The translations under genes were made by a program, and so were the position numbers. Positions 41,633 through 51,600 of a DNA stretch of 64,000 bases are shown one piece after another. The notes under the pieces were generated by a model. It was not told the DNA's origin. It searched no databases and saw only the letters and a program-made list of their open reading frames with translations. Positions within the stretch are counted from its first letter, which is position 1. Every line of letters begins with the position of its first letter. The stretch is from Flavobacterium sedimenticola (GTDB taxonomy: Bacteria; Bacteroidota; Bacteroidia; Flavobacteriales; Flavobacteriaceae): contig NZ_JASGBP010000011.1 in the NCBI RefSeq assembly GCF_030053345.1, positions 1-64,000 on the forward strand, read 5' to 3'.

Positions 41633-44600
41633 TTATTTTCTTTTATAATGTTTGCGATAGCTCGGATACGCTAAAGCCCCCATCAACGTCATACCGCCTA
41701 ATGTCATCCAAATCCAACTCAGCGATTTCGCTTCACCGCTGGCGTAGGAGTGCAATCCGACCAAGTGGAAATTCACCCCGTAATACGTAAACAAAATGGA
41801 AACAAAAGCGTACATCGCCATCAAATTAAAAATCCATTTGTTGCGCAACGCCGGCACAAATCGGGCGTGAATAACAAAAGCATACACCATAATACTGATT
41901 AGCGCCCAAGTTTCTTTCGGATCCCAGCCCCAGTACCTGCCCCAACTTTCATTGGCCCATTGACCGCCTAAAAAGTTTCCTATAGTCAGCATGACCAATC
42001 CGACGGTTAAAGCCATTTCGTTGATATAGGTAATCTCTTTGATGTTGAGCTCCATTTTGGCTTTGTTGTTTTTGGTGGTAAACAGGATGAGTAGTAACGA
42101 TACAAATCCGAGTATCATTCCTAAGGCAAACGGACCGTAACTGGCTACAATTACCGCCACGTGAATCATAAGCCAATACGAATTTAAAACCGGCTGTAAG
42201 TTGGCAATTTCAGGGTCAATCCAGTTGGCATAAGCCGCCGTTAAAATCATGGCCGTGACAAAAGCCGATGACGCTACGGTAAGCTTGGATTTTTTATCAA
42301 AAGCCAATCCGAAAAACATCGTAGCCCAAGCCACATAAATAATACTTTCGTAAGCATTACTCCAAGGCGCATGACCCGAAATATACCATCGGGCAATTAA
42401 CCCTCCGGTATGCAGCAGAAACAGTAATCCGATACCAACGTGGAAAACGTTAACGGTAATGGACAGCCATTTTCGTTCTTTAAAAATTCGGATAATGGTA
42501 AACAACATCATTAATGCGGCCAACCCTAAATACCAATACGGTAAACGCTGAAAGATGTTCCATTTGTTATACAGGATTTCAGCATCAATTTTGGCATCAG
42601 TCGGCATTACCGCTTTACCATATGTCTTTTGGTATTTTATCATACCATTGAGCAACGTATTGGCCATGGTATAATTTTTAGTTTTTTGGGCAGCGGCTAA
42701 GGATTCGAGATAATACGGAAACGCATTTTTGATGGTGTCCAAAACCGTACCGGTGGTATGACTGATTTCAATATTGGAAACCCATTTGTTGTTGGCGTCT
42801 TTCGGTACCGGATAAATTTTTAAGATACTGCCGAATAGCGCACTGTTCATCAGGTTGATTTTTTTGTCGGTTTCCACAAAATCTTTTTCAAACTGATTCG
42901 GATTAGCCGCTTTGTAAGCTTCTTCTAAATACGGTCCTAATTTGTAATTTCCTTTTTCGTCGAAGAATTTTTTAAACGGAATGTATTTGGCATCCGGCTC
43001 TACTCCTACTATTTTGCGAATACTGTCGTTACCGCCTTTCACGTAAATAATCGGCACTTCAATCCACGCAAACGGAAATTGCTTCATCGACAGCAATACC
43101 TGGTCGGAATTCATACCGTGATAGGTGTCACTATGGCTCACTTTTCTCAATAATTCAGATGAAAAAGTATTCACCGGTTTCATACGTCCGCCCGCATCCT
43201 GAATTACCAAGCGTCCGAAAGCGGCCGCTTGTTTCTCGGGCACTTTGTAATGCAGAATTGAATCGATGTAATTGATGTTAGACGATTGATGGCTGTGATT
43301 TTGCGCCATTCCGTTCAACGAAAATGAAACTGCCAACAAGAGCATTAGTTTTTCTTTTTTGCGCTTTACATTTTCAAGCTTTCGCTTTAAATCGGCAAAA
43401 CGGGTATTTTTTACAAACAAAATAGCCATCATACTGAAGAACAATAAAAAGTAGCCAATGTAGGTAATGGTTGTCCCCCAAAAATCATGGTTGACGGATA
43501 GCACGGTTCCTTTTTCATCATCATCAAATGAGGCTTGGAAGAAACGATAGCCTTTGTAATCTAAAATATGATTCATGTATATATGCGCATCAAAATTGGT
43601 AGTACCGTCATAAACCGTTACTTTACTTTCAAACGAAGAAAAGCTCTTTTCAGTTCCCGGATATTTTTTGGCAATAAAATCATTGAGCTTCACGCTGAAC
43701 GGAACGGTGTAAATTTTACTGCCGTAGCTTAAGGTAAATTCCAAGTCACCTACTTTAACCGCCTTAGGCTCACCTTGTCGGCCTTTGGAGCCAATCAAAG
43801 CCACTTCTTGTTCTTTTCCACCCGATTTTATGGTCAACATCAGCACATCGTCTCCTTTTTTGGCTTTAAAATCACCGCTTGATGTGTAGGTTTTACTTCC
43901 TTTTTTGGGCAACTCCGGAATCACAAACTGGCTTCCGCCGATGTTATAAAGCGAGCGATACTGCAACGGTTGTACCACATTTTTAGCTACACTCCCTTGC
44001 ATTTTATCGGCCATGCGCATAAACTGTCCCTCAAAAGGCGAAGAAATCGTATTGTTTTTAGTATCGATATTGATGGCGCCTTGCGTAGGCTTATCGATGG
44101 CAAACAATACATTGTGAATGTTTTGCACTTCACCCGATTTGAGCATGTGTTCGTGACGTGTTCCATCGCCCGATTCTACTAATTTCAGATAGACATCCCC
44201 TTTATCATCGGACTGAATGGTTTCTTTAGCATCGAGTATAAAATCTTTGTACACAATCTCAAACGGAATTTGATCAAATTTTTCTCGGATGGCAAAATAA
44301 TTGTCAGCCACGGGAGAAAGTAACATCGGTTTATCGAATGTGCGACGCATAACCTGCCCATTGTACATACCATCTACATAAACCGCTAAATGACATTTCT
44401 CGGAATAAATCTGATTCGAACTGGCGCCTTCTCGAATGGGCATCACCCCTTCATAACTGATGTATCGTGTGATGAAAGCACCGGCGATGATAAAAATAAA
44501 CGATAAATGCAACAATAAAGTCGCCCATTTCTCTTTTTTATACAATTGGTAACGTTTGATATTGCCGAAGAAATTAATCATGAAAAACAACATAATCGCT

Positions 44601-44755
44601 TCAAACCACCAAGCATTATATACCCAAATTCGGGCTGTATCGGTATTGTATTTACTTTCGATAAATGTTCCGGCAGCCATAGCTACGGCAAAACCCAGAA
44701 ACAAAACAGCCATTAATCTTGTGGAGAACAAAAAGGAGAATATTTTTTTTTCCAT
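41633..44755 (-). CDS. ccsBA: fused ResB-CcsA cytochrome c synthase (system II)
   Basis: This 1040-residue inner-membrane fusion exports and attaches haem to apocytochromes c. The N-terminal ResB/CcsB part has TM helices (about 10-30, 45-62, 78-98), a large periplasmic domain, and another TM near 425-445. The C-terminal CcsA part has eight TM helices with the tryptophan-rich haem-binding motif WGRYWGWDPKETWALI (about 935-950). His residues for haem are in HTGGLIARWYISGHAPWSNA and FVIHARFVP. A periplasmic middle segment of about 300 residues links the two halves and starts with a second signal-like stretch (MLLLAVSFSLNGMAQ). It would mature the di-haem peroxidases at 25069 and 27600. Promoter at 44813-44785. 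Confidence 0.94.
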   Translation of the reverse strand: MEKKIFSFLFSTRLMAVLFLGFAVAMAAGTFIESKYNTDTARIWVYNAWWFEAIMLFFMINFFGNIKRYQLYKKEKWATLLLHLSFIFIIAGAFITRYISYEGVMPIREGASSNQIYSEKCHLAVYVDGMYNGQVMRRTFDKPMLLSPVADNYFAIREKFDQIPFEIVYKDFILDAKETIQSDDKGDVYLKLVESGDGTRHEHMLKSGEVQNIHNVLFAIDKPTQGAINIDTKNNTISSPFEGQFMRMADKMQGSVAKNVVQPLQYRSLYNIGGSQFVIPELPKKGSKTYTSSGDFKAKKGDDVLMLTIKSGGKEQEVALIGSKGRQGEPKAVKVGDLEFTLSYGSKIYTVPFSVKLNDFIAKKYPGTEKSFSSFESKVTVYDGTTNFDAHIYMNHILDYKGYRFFQASFDDDEKGTVLSVNHDFWGTTITYIGYFLLFFSMMAILFVKNTRFADLKRKLENVKRKKEKLMLLLAVSFSLNGMAQNHSHQSSNINYIDSILHYKVPEKQAAAFGRLVIQDAGGRMKPVNTFSSELLRKVSHSDTYHGMNSDQVLLSMKQFPFAWIEVPIIYVKGGNDSIRKIVGVEPDAKYIPFKKFFDEKGNYKLGPYLEEAYKAANPNQFEKDFVETDKKINLMNSALFGSILKIYPVPKDANNKWVSNIEISHTTGTVLDTIKNAFPYYLESLAAAQKTKNYTMANTLLNGMIKYQKTYGKAVMPTDAKIDAEILYNKWNIFQRLPYWYLGLAALMMLFTIIRIFKERKWLSITVNVFHVGIGLLFLLHTGGLIARWYISGHAPWSNAYESIIYVAWATMFFGLAFDKKSKLTVASSAFVTAMILTAAYANWIDPEIANLQPVLNSYWLMIHVAVIVASYGPFALGMILGFVSLLLILFTTKNNKAKMELNIKEITYINEMALTVGLVMLTIGNFLGGQWANESWGRYWGWDPKETWALISIMVYAFVIHARFVPALRNKWIFNLMAMYAFVSILFTYYGVNFHLVGLHSYASGEAKSLSWIWMTLGGMTLMGALAYPSYRKHYKRK

Positions 44756-44784
44756 GAGGTGGAATTGTTTTTTTTTAAGCGTTA

Positions 44785-44813
44785 CAAAAGTAGCGTAAAT
44801 AAATAGATTTCAA
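44785..44813 (-). promoter_or_regulatory. promoter of the ResB-CcsA gene
   Basis: Minus strand TTG (44813-44811), an 18-base spacer and TACTTTTG (44792-44785) give a full consensus match about 30 bases before the ATG at 44755. Confidence 0.7.
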
Positions 44814-44906
44814 GAGCATTTATTTAGGGATTTAAGACTTTTTTATGACTTATTCCGGGTTTTGAAAATGCCAAAGCTTTAGCAAATAAATCCCCCATAA
44901 GTATCA

Positions 44907-44937
44907 TTGCTTTATCAAAAAATGTAGCTTTACTTTG
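44907..44937 (+). promoter_or_regulatory. candidate promoter of the NarL-type regulator/kinase operon
   Basis: TTG (44907-44909), a 20-base spacer and TTACTTTG (44930-44937, one mismatch) lie 18 bases before the ATG at 44955. Confidence 0.45.
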
Positions 44938-44954
44938 TTATTCAAACTTTTAGT

Positions 44955-45572
44955 ATGATAACCATTTGTATTATAGAAGATATTGAAGAGATTCAAAAAG
45001 GATTGCAATCGATTATTGAAGGGGAACCCCGTTTTCAATTATTGAGTTGCTTTACTACGGCAGAAAGCGCTATTGTTCAACTGCCTCATCTTAAACCCGA
45101 TATTGTCATTGCCGATATCAATTTACCGGGAAAAAGCGGTATCGATTGTGTGCAGGAAATCAAAAAGCTAAATGATAAAATGCAGTTCATCATGTTTACC
45201 ATTTACGAAGACAACGATCAGGTTTTCGAAGCTTTAAAGGCAGGTGCTTCGGGTTACATTCTCAAGAATACGGCGCCCGATAAAATCATTGAATCGGTAG
45301 TTGAACTGTATGAAGGCGGAAGTCCGATGTCGCCCAAGATTGCACGCAAAGTATTGAATACTTTTTCGCAAACGAACACTTCGGTGGATGAATTGATTTC
45401 CAAGCGTGAAAAAGAAGTGTTAGAATTGTTGAGTAAAGGGTTCTTGTACAAAGAAATTGCAGACAAACTCAACATCTCTTTCAGTACAGTGAAAAGGCAT
45501 TTAAATCATATTTATCAAAAGCTACAAGTACAAAATAAAACCGAAGCCATTAATAAAATGTTGGGGCGCTAA
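44955..45572 (+). CDS. NarL/LuxR-type response regulator
   Basis: This 205-residue regulator has a receiver domain with Glu8/Asp9 and phospho-acceptor Asp54 (VIADINLPGK), and conserved Lys in YILKNTAPDK. The LuxR-type helix-turn-helix (about 140-203) carries ISKREKEVLELLSKGFLYKE and FSTVKRHLNHIYQKL. It is the partner of the propeller histidine kinase that begins 1 base after its stop. The kinase is of the HisKA_3 type that normally pairs with NarL regulators, so the pair is consistent. Confidence 0.93.
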   Translation: MITICIIEDIEEIQKGLQSIIEGEPRFQLLSCFTTAESAIVQLPHLKPDIVIADINLPGKSGIDCVQEIKKLNDKMQFIMFTIYEDNDQVFEALKAGASGYILKNTAPDKIIESVVELYEGGSPMSPKIARKVLNTFSQTNTSVDELISKREKEVLELLSKGFLYKEIADKLNISFSTVKRHLNHIYQKLQVQNKTEAINKMLGR

Positions 45573-45573
45573 A

Positions 45574-48561
45574 ATGTTAAGAAAAACTCTCTTCTCTGTA
45601 TTGTTTCTATGTATTACAGTTGCACTAAAAGCGCAGTCTGAGGAGTTTGTTTTTAAAAATTACGACACTCGTAACGGACTATGCAATAACAATGTGACCG
45701 CTATAACGGAAGATCAAAAGGGCTTTATCTGGATTGGAACCAAAGAAGGTTTGAGTCGATTTGACGGTGCCGAATTTCAAAATATTTTTGACAGCGGAAA
45801 TTACAGTTGTCTCCATGCGATAGGGAACAATCTTATTTTGCTTGTTAAGAACAATAGGTTGAATGTTTTGAATAGTGCTGCTAACCAGCTACTCCCTCTA
45901 AAAGATTTTGCCAATATTGAAATTGTTGACATTACAAAGCTAAGTGAGGATTTGTATGCCTTTAATGCCGTCAACCGTTTTATCTTAACCGATGGAAAAC
46001 TAAAAAAAACAGCTGAAATTAAAATAGAAGGAAAAATTTACAATAATATTTTTGTCCGTAGGCTGTCTGAAAGCCAACTTTTGGTCGGTAATTGCTTCGA
46101 TTACTATGAGTACGATTTAACCACTCATAAATTAAGACCGTTTCCATTAAACATGAGAAAGTATAAAGATGAAAACTTTGATTTGTTTGAATTAAAATAC
46201 ATAGATGAAAAGGAACGAAAAATTTACATCAACGATTATTTTACCGGACTGTATGTTTTTGATTTTCAAGGAAGATTATTGGTGCATTACAACAAAGGAC
46301 TCCCCAACAAACACATTTCATCCACAAATATCATTGCCTATTTAAAAGATAAAGACGGAAGTATTTGGATAGGGACACATGCAGGAATCAATTTGTTTAA
46401 AAAAGGACAAAATAGGATAATCCGGCACCAAAAAGAAAATGATTTATCATTAAAAGCAAACATAATAACATCATTGTTTTTGGACAGAAACAGCAATGTA
46501 TGGATTGGAACCAACCAAGGAATCAGTGTTTATAAAAACAAGCTTAACTCCAAAGTCAATAAAATTTCCTTTACCGGAAATCACGATTACTTTTTTAACA
46601 CAATAGCGTTTGGAAACCATACCGTTTTCGTTGGGGATTATCTCAACCAAGTATTGTCTGTAAACCCTGAAAACAACAAAGCAATTCCCGTTAACTGCCG
46701 AACCAAGGTATGGGGATTGTATAATTTTGATGACAAGATTGTCATAACCGGTCATAATGCTGTGAAAGAGGTCGAAACCTATTTTCCGAACACCAACACG
46801 ATTGAACAAACCCATTTTTTGAAGACGATTTACGCTAAGACGGATTTAGTGACTTTGGCCTACCAACACTCCAATGGCGATGTTTGGTACAGCGGTAATG
46901 CCGGTGGAGGTTTTGTTCGTAGAAAAGCCAATTCCAATGAAGTCATTACCTATTATAAAGATAAAAACGGGAAGCCTTTGTTTAAATCCTCCTATTATGC
47001 TTTGGCCGTTGAAGACTCCGATAAAAATTTATGGTTTGGTGTAAATCGTTCGGAGTTGCTTCTGCAGTGGAATTATAAAACCAATCGTTTTAAAGAGATT
47101 GATTTTAACCGCCAAAATGGAACCAACATGCCCATCTTTGGCGGAGTAACAGGCTTAGAGATTGCTGAAGATAATATCATTTGGGCATCTTTTGAAGGCG
47201 GCGGTATTATTAAATTTAACCCTAAAACCAACGCGGTAAAGCAATATTCTTTGGCCAACGGATTGAATACAAATATCATTAACGATATCGAGCTGGATCA
47301 TCGTGGTCGGGTTTGGATGTTGAGCAACGAAGGCATTGGTTGTTTGGATCCCAAAACGGAACGCTTCTTTTTGATGGATATTTGGGATGGTTTTTTTGAT
47401 AATCCGGTAAATTATAATGTTTTAAAGAGAAACCCTAAAACACAAACAATGTGGATTGGTGCCATCAACAATTTATATTACTTTAATCCTGATGAGATAT
47501 TAAAAAGTAAAAAGAATAAAACAAACCTTTATCTCGATTATTTGATTGTAAATGACAGAAAGATAACAGATTTTTATTCAAAGCCGCTTCATTTTCAACC
47601 GGATGAAAACAATATGGAGTTTAAAATGGTGGCGGTCGATATTGAAAACGGGAAAAATCTCGAATACAGTTATAAACTAGACGGGCTCAACAAAAAATGG
47701 TACAATTTAAACGCAACCAGAACGGTACTTTTTCAAAGATTAGAAGCCGGAACCTATACATTTAATGCCAGGGTTCGCAGCAAAGGCAGTAAAGATTGGA
47801 TTTATCTAGCAAATCCGTTACCTTTTACCATAGCAAACTATTGGTATGAAACCTGGTGGTTTTTTACTTTATTAACTGTAGGATTACTTTTTTTGATGTT
47901 CCGAATCGTTTCTTCTTATTTTGACAGAAAGTTAGAAAAACAACAAAATGAAATTGAAAAGCAAAAACTGATTGAAGAGGAACGCAAAAGAATTGCTAAA
48001 GATATGCATGATGATTTAGGAAGTGGTTTGACCAAAATTACATATTTGAGTCAAATGGCTCTACAGAAAGAAGACAATAAATCGCTGCTATCGGGGATAA
48101 AAAATACGTCTACTGAGTTGGTGGAAAGCATGAGTGAAATTATTTGGGCTATGAAAGAAGAGAACAACAGTTGGGAAGAATTACTCTCTTACATCAAGTT
48201 GTATGCTCAAGAATACTGTGAAAGTAATAATTTAAATGTAACTTTTACTTTCCCGGACGAGGAGATGAACTTTAAAATTATAGGGGAAACCAGAAGGCAT
48301 ATTTTCTTGTCTGTGAAAGAATGTTTGCATAACATTGTGAAACATGCCGAAGCTAAAAATGTGGCCATAAAAATCCAAAAGAACAACTACATAAATATTA
48401 CCATTCAAGACGATGGTAAAGGCATAAACCCCGGTAATGAGAAAAGTCTAGGTGGCAATGGTTTAAAAAATATCCGGCAAAGAATGGAAAAGATAAATGC
48501 GCAATTCGAAATAAAGAATAATAATAATGGAACCTCAGTTTCCCTGAAGATTCCGTATTAA
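45574..48561 (+). CDS. two-component propeller sensor histidine kinase (Y_Y_Y, HisKA_3)
   Basis: This 995-residue membrane kinase has a signal peptide (about 1-20). A periplasmic seven-bladed propeller of Reg_prop repeats follows (about 25-640, e.g. IWIGTKEGLSRFD, IWIGTHAGINLFK, VWIGTNQGISVYK). A Y_Y_Y beta domain (about 660-750) leads to one TM helix (about 760-782) and a coiled linker. The HisKA_3 box holds His812 in DMHDDLGSGLTKITYLSQMA, and HATPase (about 900-993) has ECLHNIVKHAEAKN and DDGKGINP. Unlike the hybrid HTCS of Bacteroides, the receiver and output are in the separate NarL-type protein. The ligand is unknown; no polysaccharide-use genes are adjacent. Confidence 0.92.
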   Translation: MLRKTLFSVLFLCITVALKAQSEEFVFKNYDTRNGLCNNNVTAITEDQKGFIWIGTKEGLSRFDGAEFQNIFDSGNYSCLHAIGNNLILLVKNNRLNVLNSAANQLLPLKDFANIEIVDITKLSEDLYAFNAVNRFILTDGKLKKTAEIKIEGKIYNNIFVRRLSESQLLVGNCFDYYEYDLTTHKLRPFPLNMRKYKDENFDLFELKYIDEKERKIYINDYFTGLYVFDFQGRLLVHYNKGLPNKHISSTNIIAYLKDKDGSIWIGTHAGINLFKKGQNRIIRHQKENDLSLKANIITSLFLDRNSNVWIGTNQGISVYKNKLNSKVNKISFTGNHDYFFNTIAFGNHTVFVGDYLNQVLSVNPENNKAIPVNCRTKVWGLYNFDDKIVITGHNAVKEVETYFPNTNTIEQTHFLKTIYAKTDLVTLAYQHSNGDVWYSGNAGGGFVRRKANSNEVITYYKDKNGKPLFKSSYYALAVEDSDKNLWFGVNRSELLLQWNYKTNRFKEIDFNRQNGTNMPIFGGVTGLEIAEDNIIWASFEGGGIIKFNPKTNAVKQYSLANGLNTNIINDIELDHRGRVWMLSNEGIGCLDPKTERFFLMDIWDGFFDNPVNYNVLKRNPKTQTMWIGAINNLYYFNPDEILKSKKNKTNLYLDYLIVNDRKITDFYSKPLHFQPDENNMEFKMVAVDIENGKNLEYSYKLDGLNKKWYNLNATRTVLFQRLEAGTYTFNARVRSKGSKDWIYLANPLPFTIANYWYETWWFFTLLTVGLLFLMFRIVSSYFDRKLEKQQNEIEKQKLIEEERKRIAKDMHDDLGSGLTKITYLSQMALQKEDNKSLLSGIKNTSTELVESMSEIIWAMKEENNSWEELLSYIKLYAQEYCESNNLNVTFTFPDEEMNFKIIGETRRHIFLSVKECLHNIVKHAEAKNVAIKIQKNNYINITIQDDGKGINPGNEKSLGGNGLKNIRQRMEKINAQFEIKNNNNGTSVSLKIPY

Positions 48562-48579
48562 AATCCACCTAAAGGCTTA

Positions 48580-48610
48580 TTGAACAGCACAAAAGGAAAT
48601 AATACCTTCG
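48580..48610 (+). promoter_or_regulatory. candidate promoter of the S74 repeat protein gene
   Basis: TTG (48580-48582), a 20-base spacer and TACCTTCG (48603-48610, one mismatch) lie about 30 bases before the start codon. Confidence 0.4.
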
Positions 48611-48640
48611 TAAAGTATTACGGTACTTTACATGGTGGTT

Positions 48641-51600
48641 ATGAAAAAGCTTTACTCACTTATTTTATATTTCGTTTGTTTTAATAGCCTATATTCTCAA
48701 GTTGGTATAGGAACAACAACCCCTAATGCTGTTTTAGACATCAAATCGAGTAATGCTGCTAACCCAAGCAATACGGATGGTCTTTTGATTCCCCGGGTGG
48801 ATACTTTTCCATTAGTTACCCCAACTACAGCCCAACATGGGATGCTTATCTTTTTAACTACCGCTTATGGCTCTCTGGATTCAGGGTTTTACTATTGGGA
48901 TGGTCCATCAAGTACTTGGAAAAGTGTAGGCGGTGACAAAGGCTGGGGATTAAACGGAAACTCCGGAACGAATGCAGCTTCAAACTTCATTGGAAGCACT
49001 GACAATAATGACATTAGGTTTAAAAGAAATAATGTCTTATCGGGGCAACTCGCCTTGTATAATACCTCTTTCGGAAATAGCAGTTTAAATCTTACTCTAA
49101 CCGGACTTCAGAATGCCGCTTTTGGAAACCACTCCCTTCCGGCCATTACCACCGGTAATTTTAACACCGCCCTAGGCAGTAACTCCTTAACCAATAATAC
49201 CACAGGAAGCGGCAATACTGCAGTTGGTTTCGGGTCTTTAAACAACAACAGTACTTCGAGTGATAATACCGCACTTGGGATATACTCTTTAAGCTCCAAT
49301 TTAACCGGTGAAAATAATACTGCCATTGGGGCGGAATCATTATTCAGCAATGACAATGGGTCTTACAATACTTCAGTAGGAAAACAAAGCCTCAGAAACA
49401 ATCTCTCCGGATCATTTAATACCGCCATAGGAAGCATGGCCTTACGAGATAATAGCAATAGTGAATACAATAGCGCGGTAGGCTTTTTTTCTATGATCTC
49501 TAATACTACCGGAAACAGAAATACTGCTCTGGGCGCACAATCACTAAACTCGAACACCTTGGGAAGTTTTAACACGATTGTAGGCTTTAATGCCGGTTAT
49601 AATAATAGTACGGGTAATAACAATACTGCAGTGGGTAGTGAATCGTTAAATGCCAATATCAGCGGAATCGCCAATGTTGCCATCGGTAAAAGCGCACTTC
49701 TGTTAACCAACGGATCGGCCAATACTGCATTGGGCACATTAGCCTTGGGAAATTTAACCGTTGGAAATAGCAATACTGCTTTAGGATCGGACGCACTGAC
49801 TAATTTGACCACAGGATATAACAATACGGCTATTGGCGCGGGTGCTCAAGTTCCCGTCAATACCGGTAATGACCAATTGTCAATAGCCAATTTTATCTAC
49901 GGAAAAGATATGGGCACCATGACTTTCGGAAAAATTGGTATTGGTGAAATGTCACCCAATGCCAGGCTTCAGATTTCCCCTTCTCATCCGGATTTTCCCG
50001 ATATCACGGATGGGATTATTATACCCAGAGTAAGCTCATTTCCTTCAGGCAATCCTACAGCGGCTCAAAACGGGATGATGCTTTTCTTAAATACTGCTGT
50101 GGGTTCTAATAATCCGGGGTTTTATTATTGGGATAATGCCTCCGGCAGTTGGAAGCCCGTTGGTGAAAAAGGTTGGGGATTAACCGGTAATTCCGGCACA
50201 AATACCGCAACCAATTTCATAGGAACTACAGATGATAACGATCTTATTTTTAAAAGAAATGCTGCCTTTTCAGGATTGATTGGTACACAGAATACCTCTT
50301 TCGGATTAAACGCTTCGTCGGCAAACATAAACGGACAACATATAACTGCCTTTGGGAATGGGGCTCTTCAAAATAACTTCAATGGATTTTACAATACCGC
50401 AATGGGTCACAATGCCCTGAAAACAAATGATTATGGAAATAGTAATGTTGGTGTAGGTTGGAATTCACTTTTTAATAACAGTTTTGGCAATAACAATGTT
50501 GGTATTGGAAACAATTCACTCTATGCTAATATTTCCGGAGACATTAATACGGCGTTGGGACAGGATTCCTTGTACAATAACATTGCGGGCACCGGTAATT
50601 TGGCTAATGGTTCTTTTGCACTCTATAACAATACATACGGTAGCTATAATACTGCATTAGGAGCGGAATGTTTACTCTCGAATGCAACGGGAAGTAACAA
50701 TACGGGGGTCGGTTGTGGTGCTAATGTTAGTGCAAGCGGTCTTACCAATGCAACCGCCATTGGTTGGAGAGCCTATGTAGGACAAGACAATTCGTTAGTT
50801 TTAGGAAGCATCAATGGTGTCAATGGAGCAACTAGCAGTGTAAATGTTGGTATCGGTACGCCAACTCCGGCCTATCGATTAGATTTAGGAAACGGGACAT
50901 TCGGATTTGGAAATAGTAATGTTAGAACAGAAACAAGAAACAATGCCGGTTTACAAGGAAATGCCGGCGCACAGTCGGGCTTTTTTGAAACAGCATCACC
51001 AACCAACTATCCTGCAGGAGCCGCCTCATGGTGGCATTTAATTGATGTCCGACACAGTAATTCGACAAACAACTATGCCATGCAAATCGCAGGTAGCTTC
51101 TTTGATCAGGATATTTGGTTCCGCAAGACTAACGGTTCTGCTTCGACAGCTTGGACAAAATTTCTAACCGCTAATTCAGGCTGGAGCACCACAGGGAATA
51201 GTGGTACTTCTTCTGCTAATTTTATTGGTACAACAGACAATGTGGACTTACTATTCAAACGATCTAATATCATTTCAGGCCGTATCGGAATCAACAATAC
51301 TGCTTTCGGAACCTTTTCGCTACAAAATATCAGTTCAGGTATTCAAAATACCGCAACCGGAAGCTCAAGCCTTCAATCAAATTCCACCGGTTCCAGCAAT
51401 ACTGCTATCGGAATGAGTGCATTATTCAGCAATACTTCCGGAAATTATAATACTGCTAACGGTGTAAATTCATTGTATTATAACACCAATGGAACATCAA
51501 ATAGTGCGTTTGGTTTGGCTTCTTTACAATCTAATACCAGCGGTAGTTATAACAGTTCTGTCGGTGTCTACGCCTTATTGAGCAATTCAACCGGGGTTGC

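Noticed and set aside
48632..48640. Alternative start of the surface protein at 48632
   Set aside because: Both ATGs are possible; the one at 48641 gives a cleaner signal peptide (MKKLYSLIL), so it was used.
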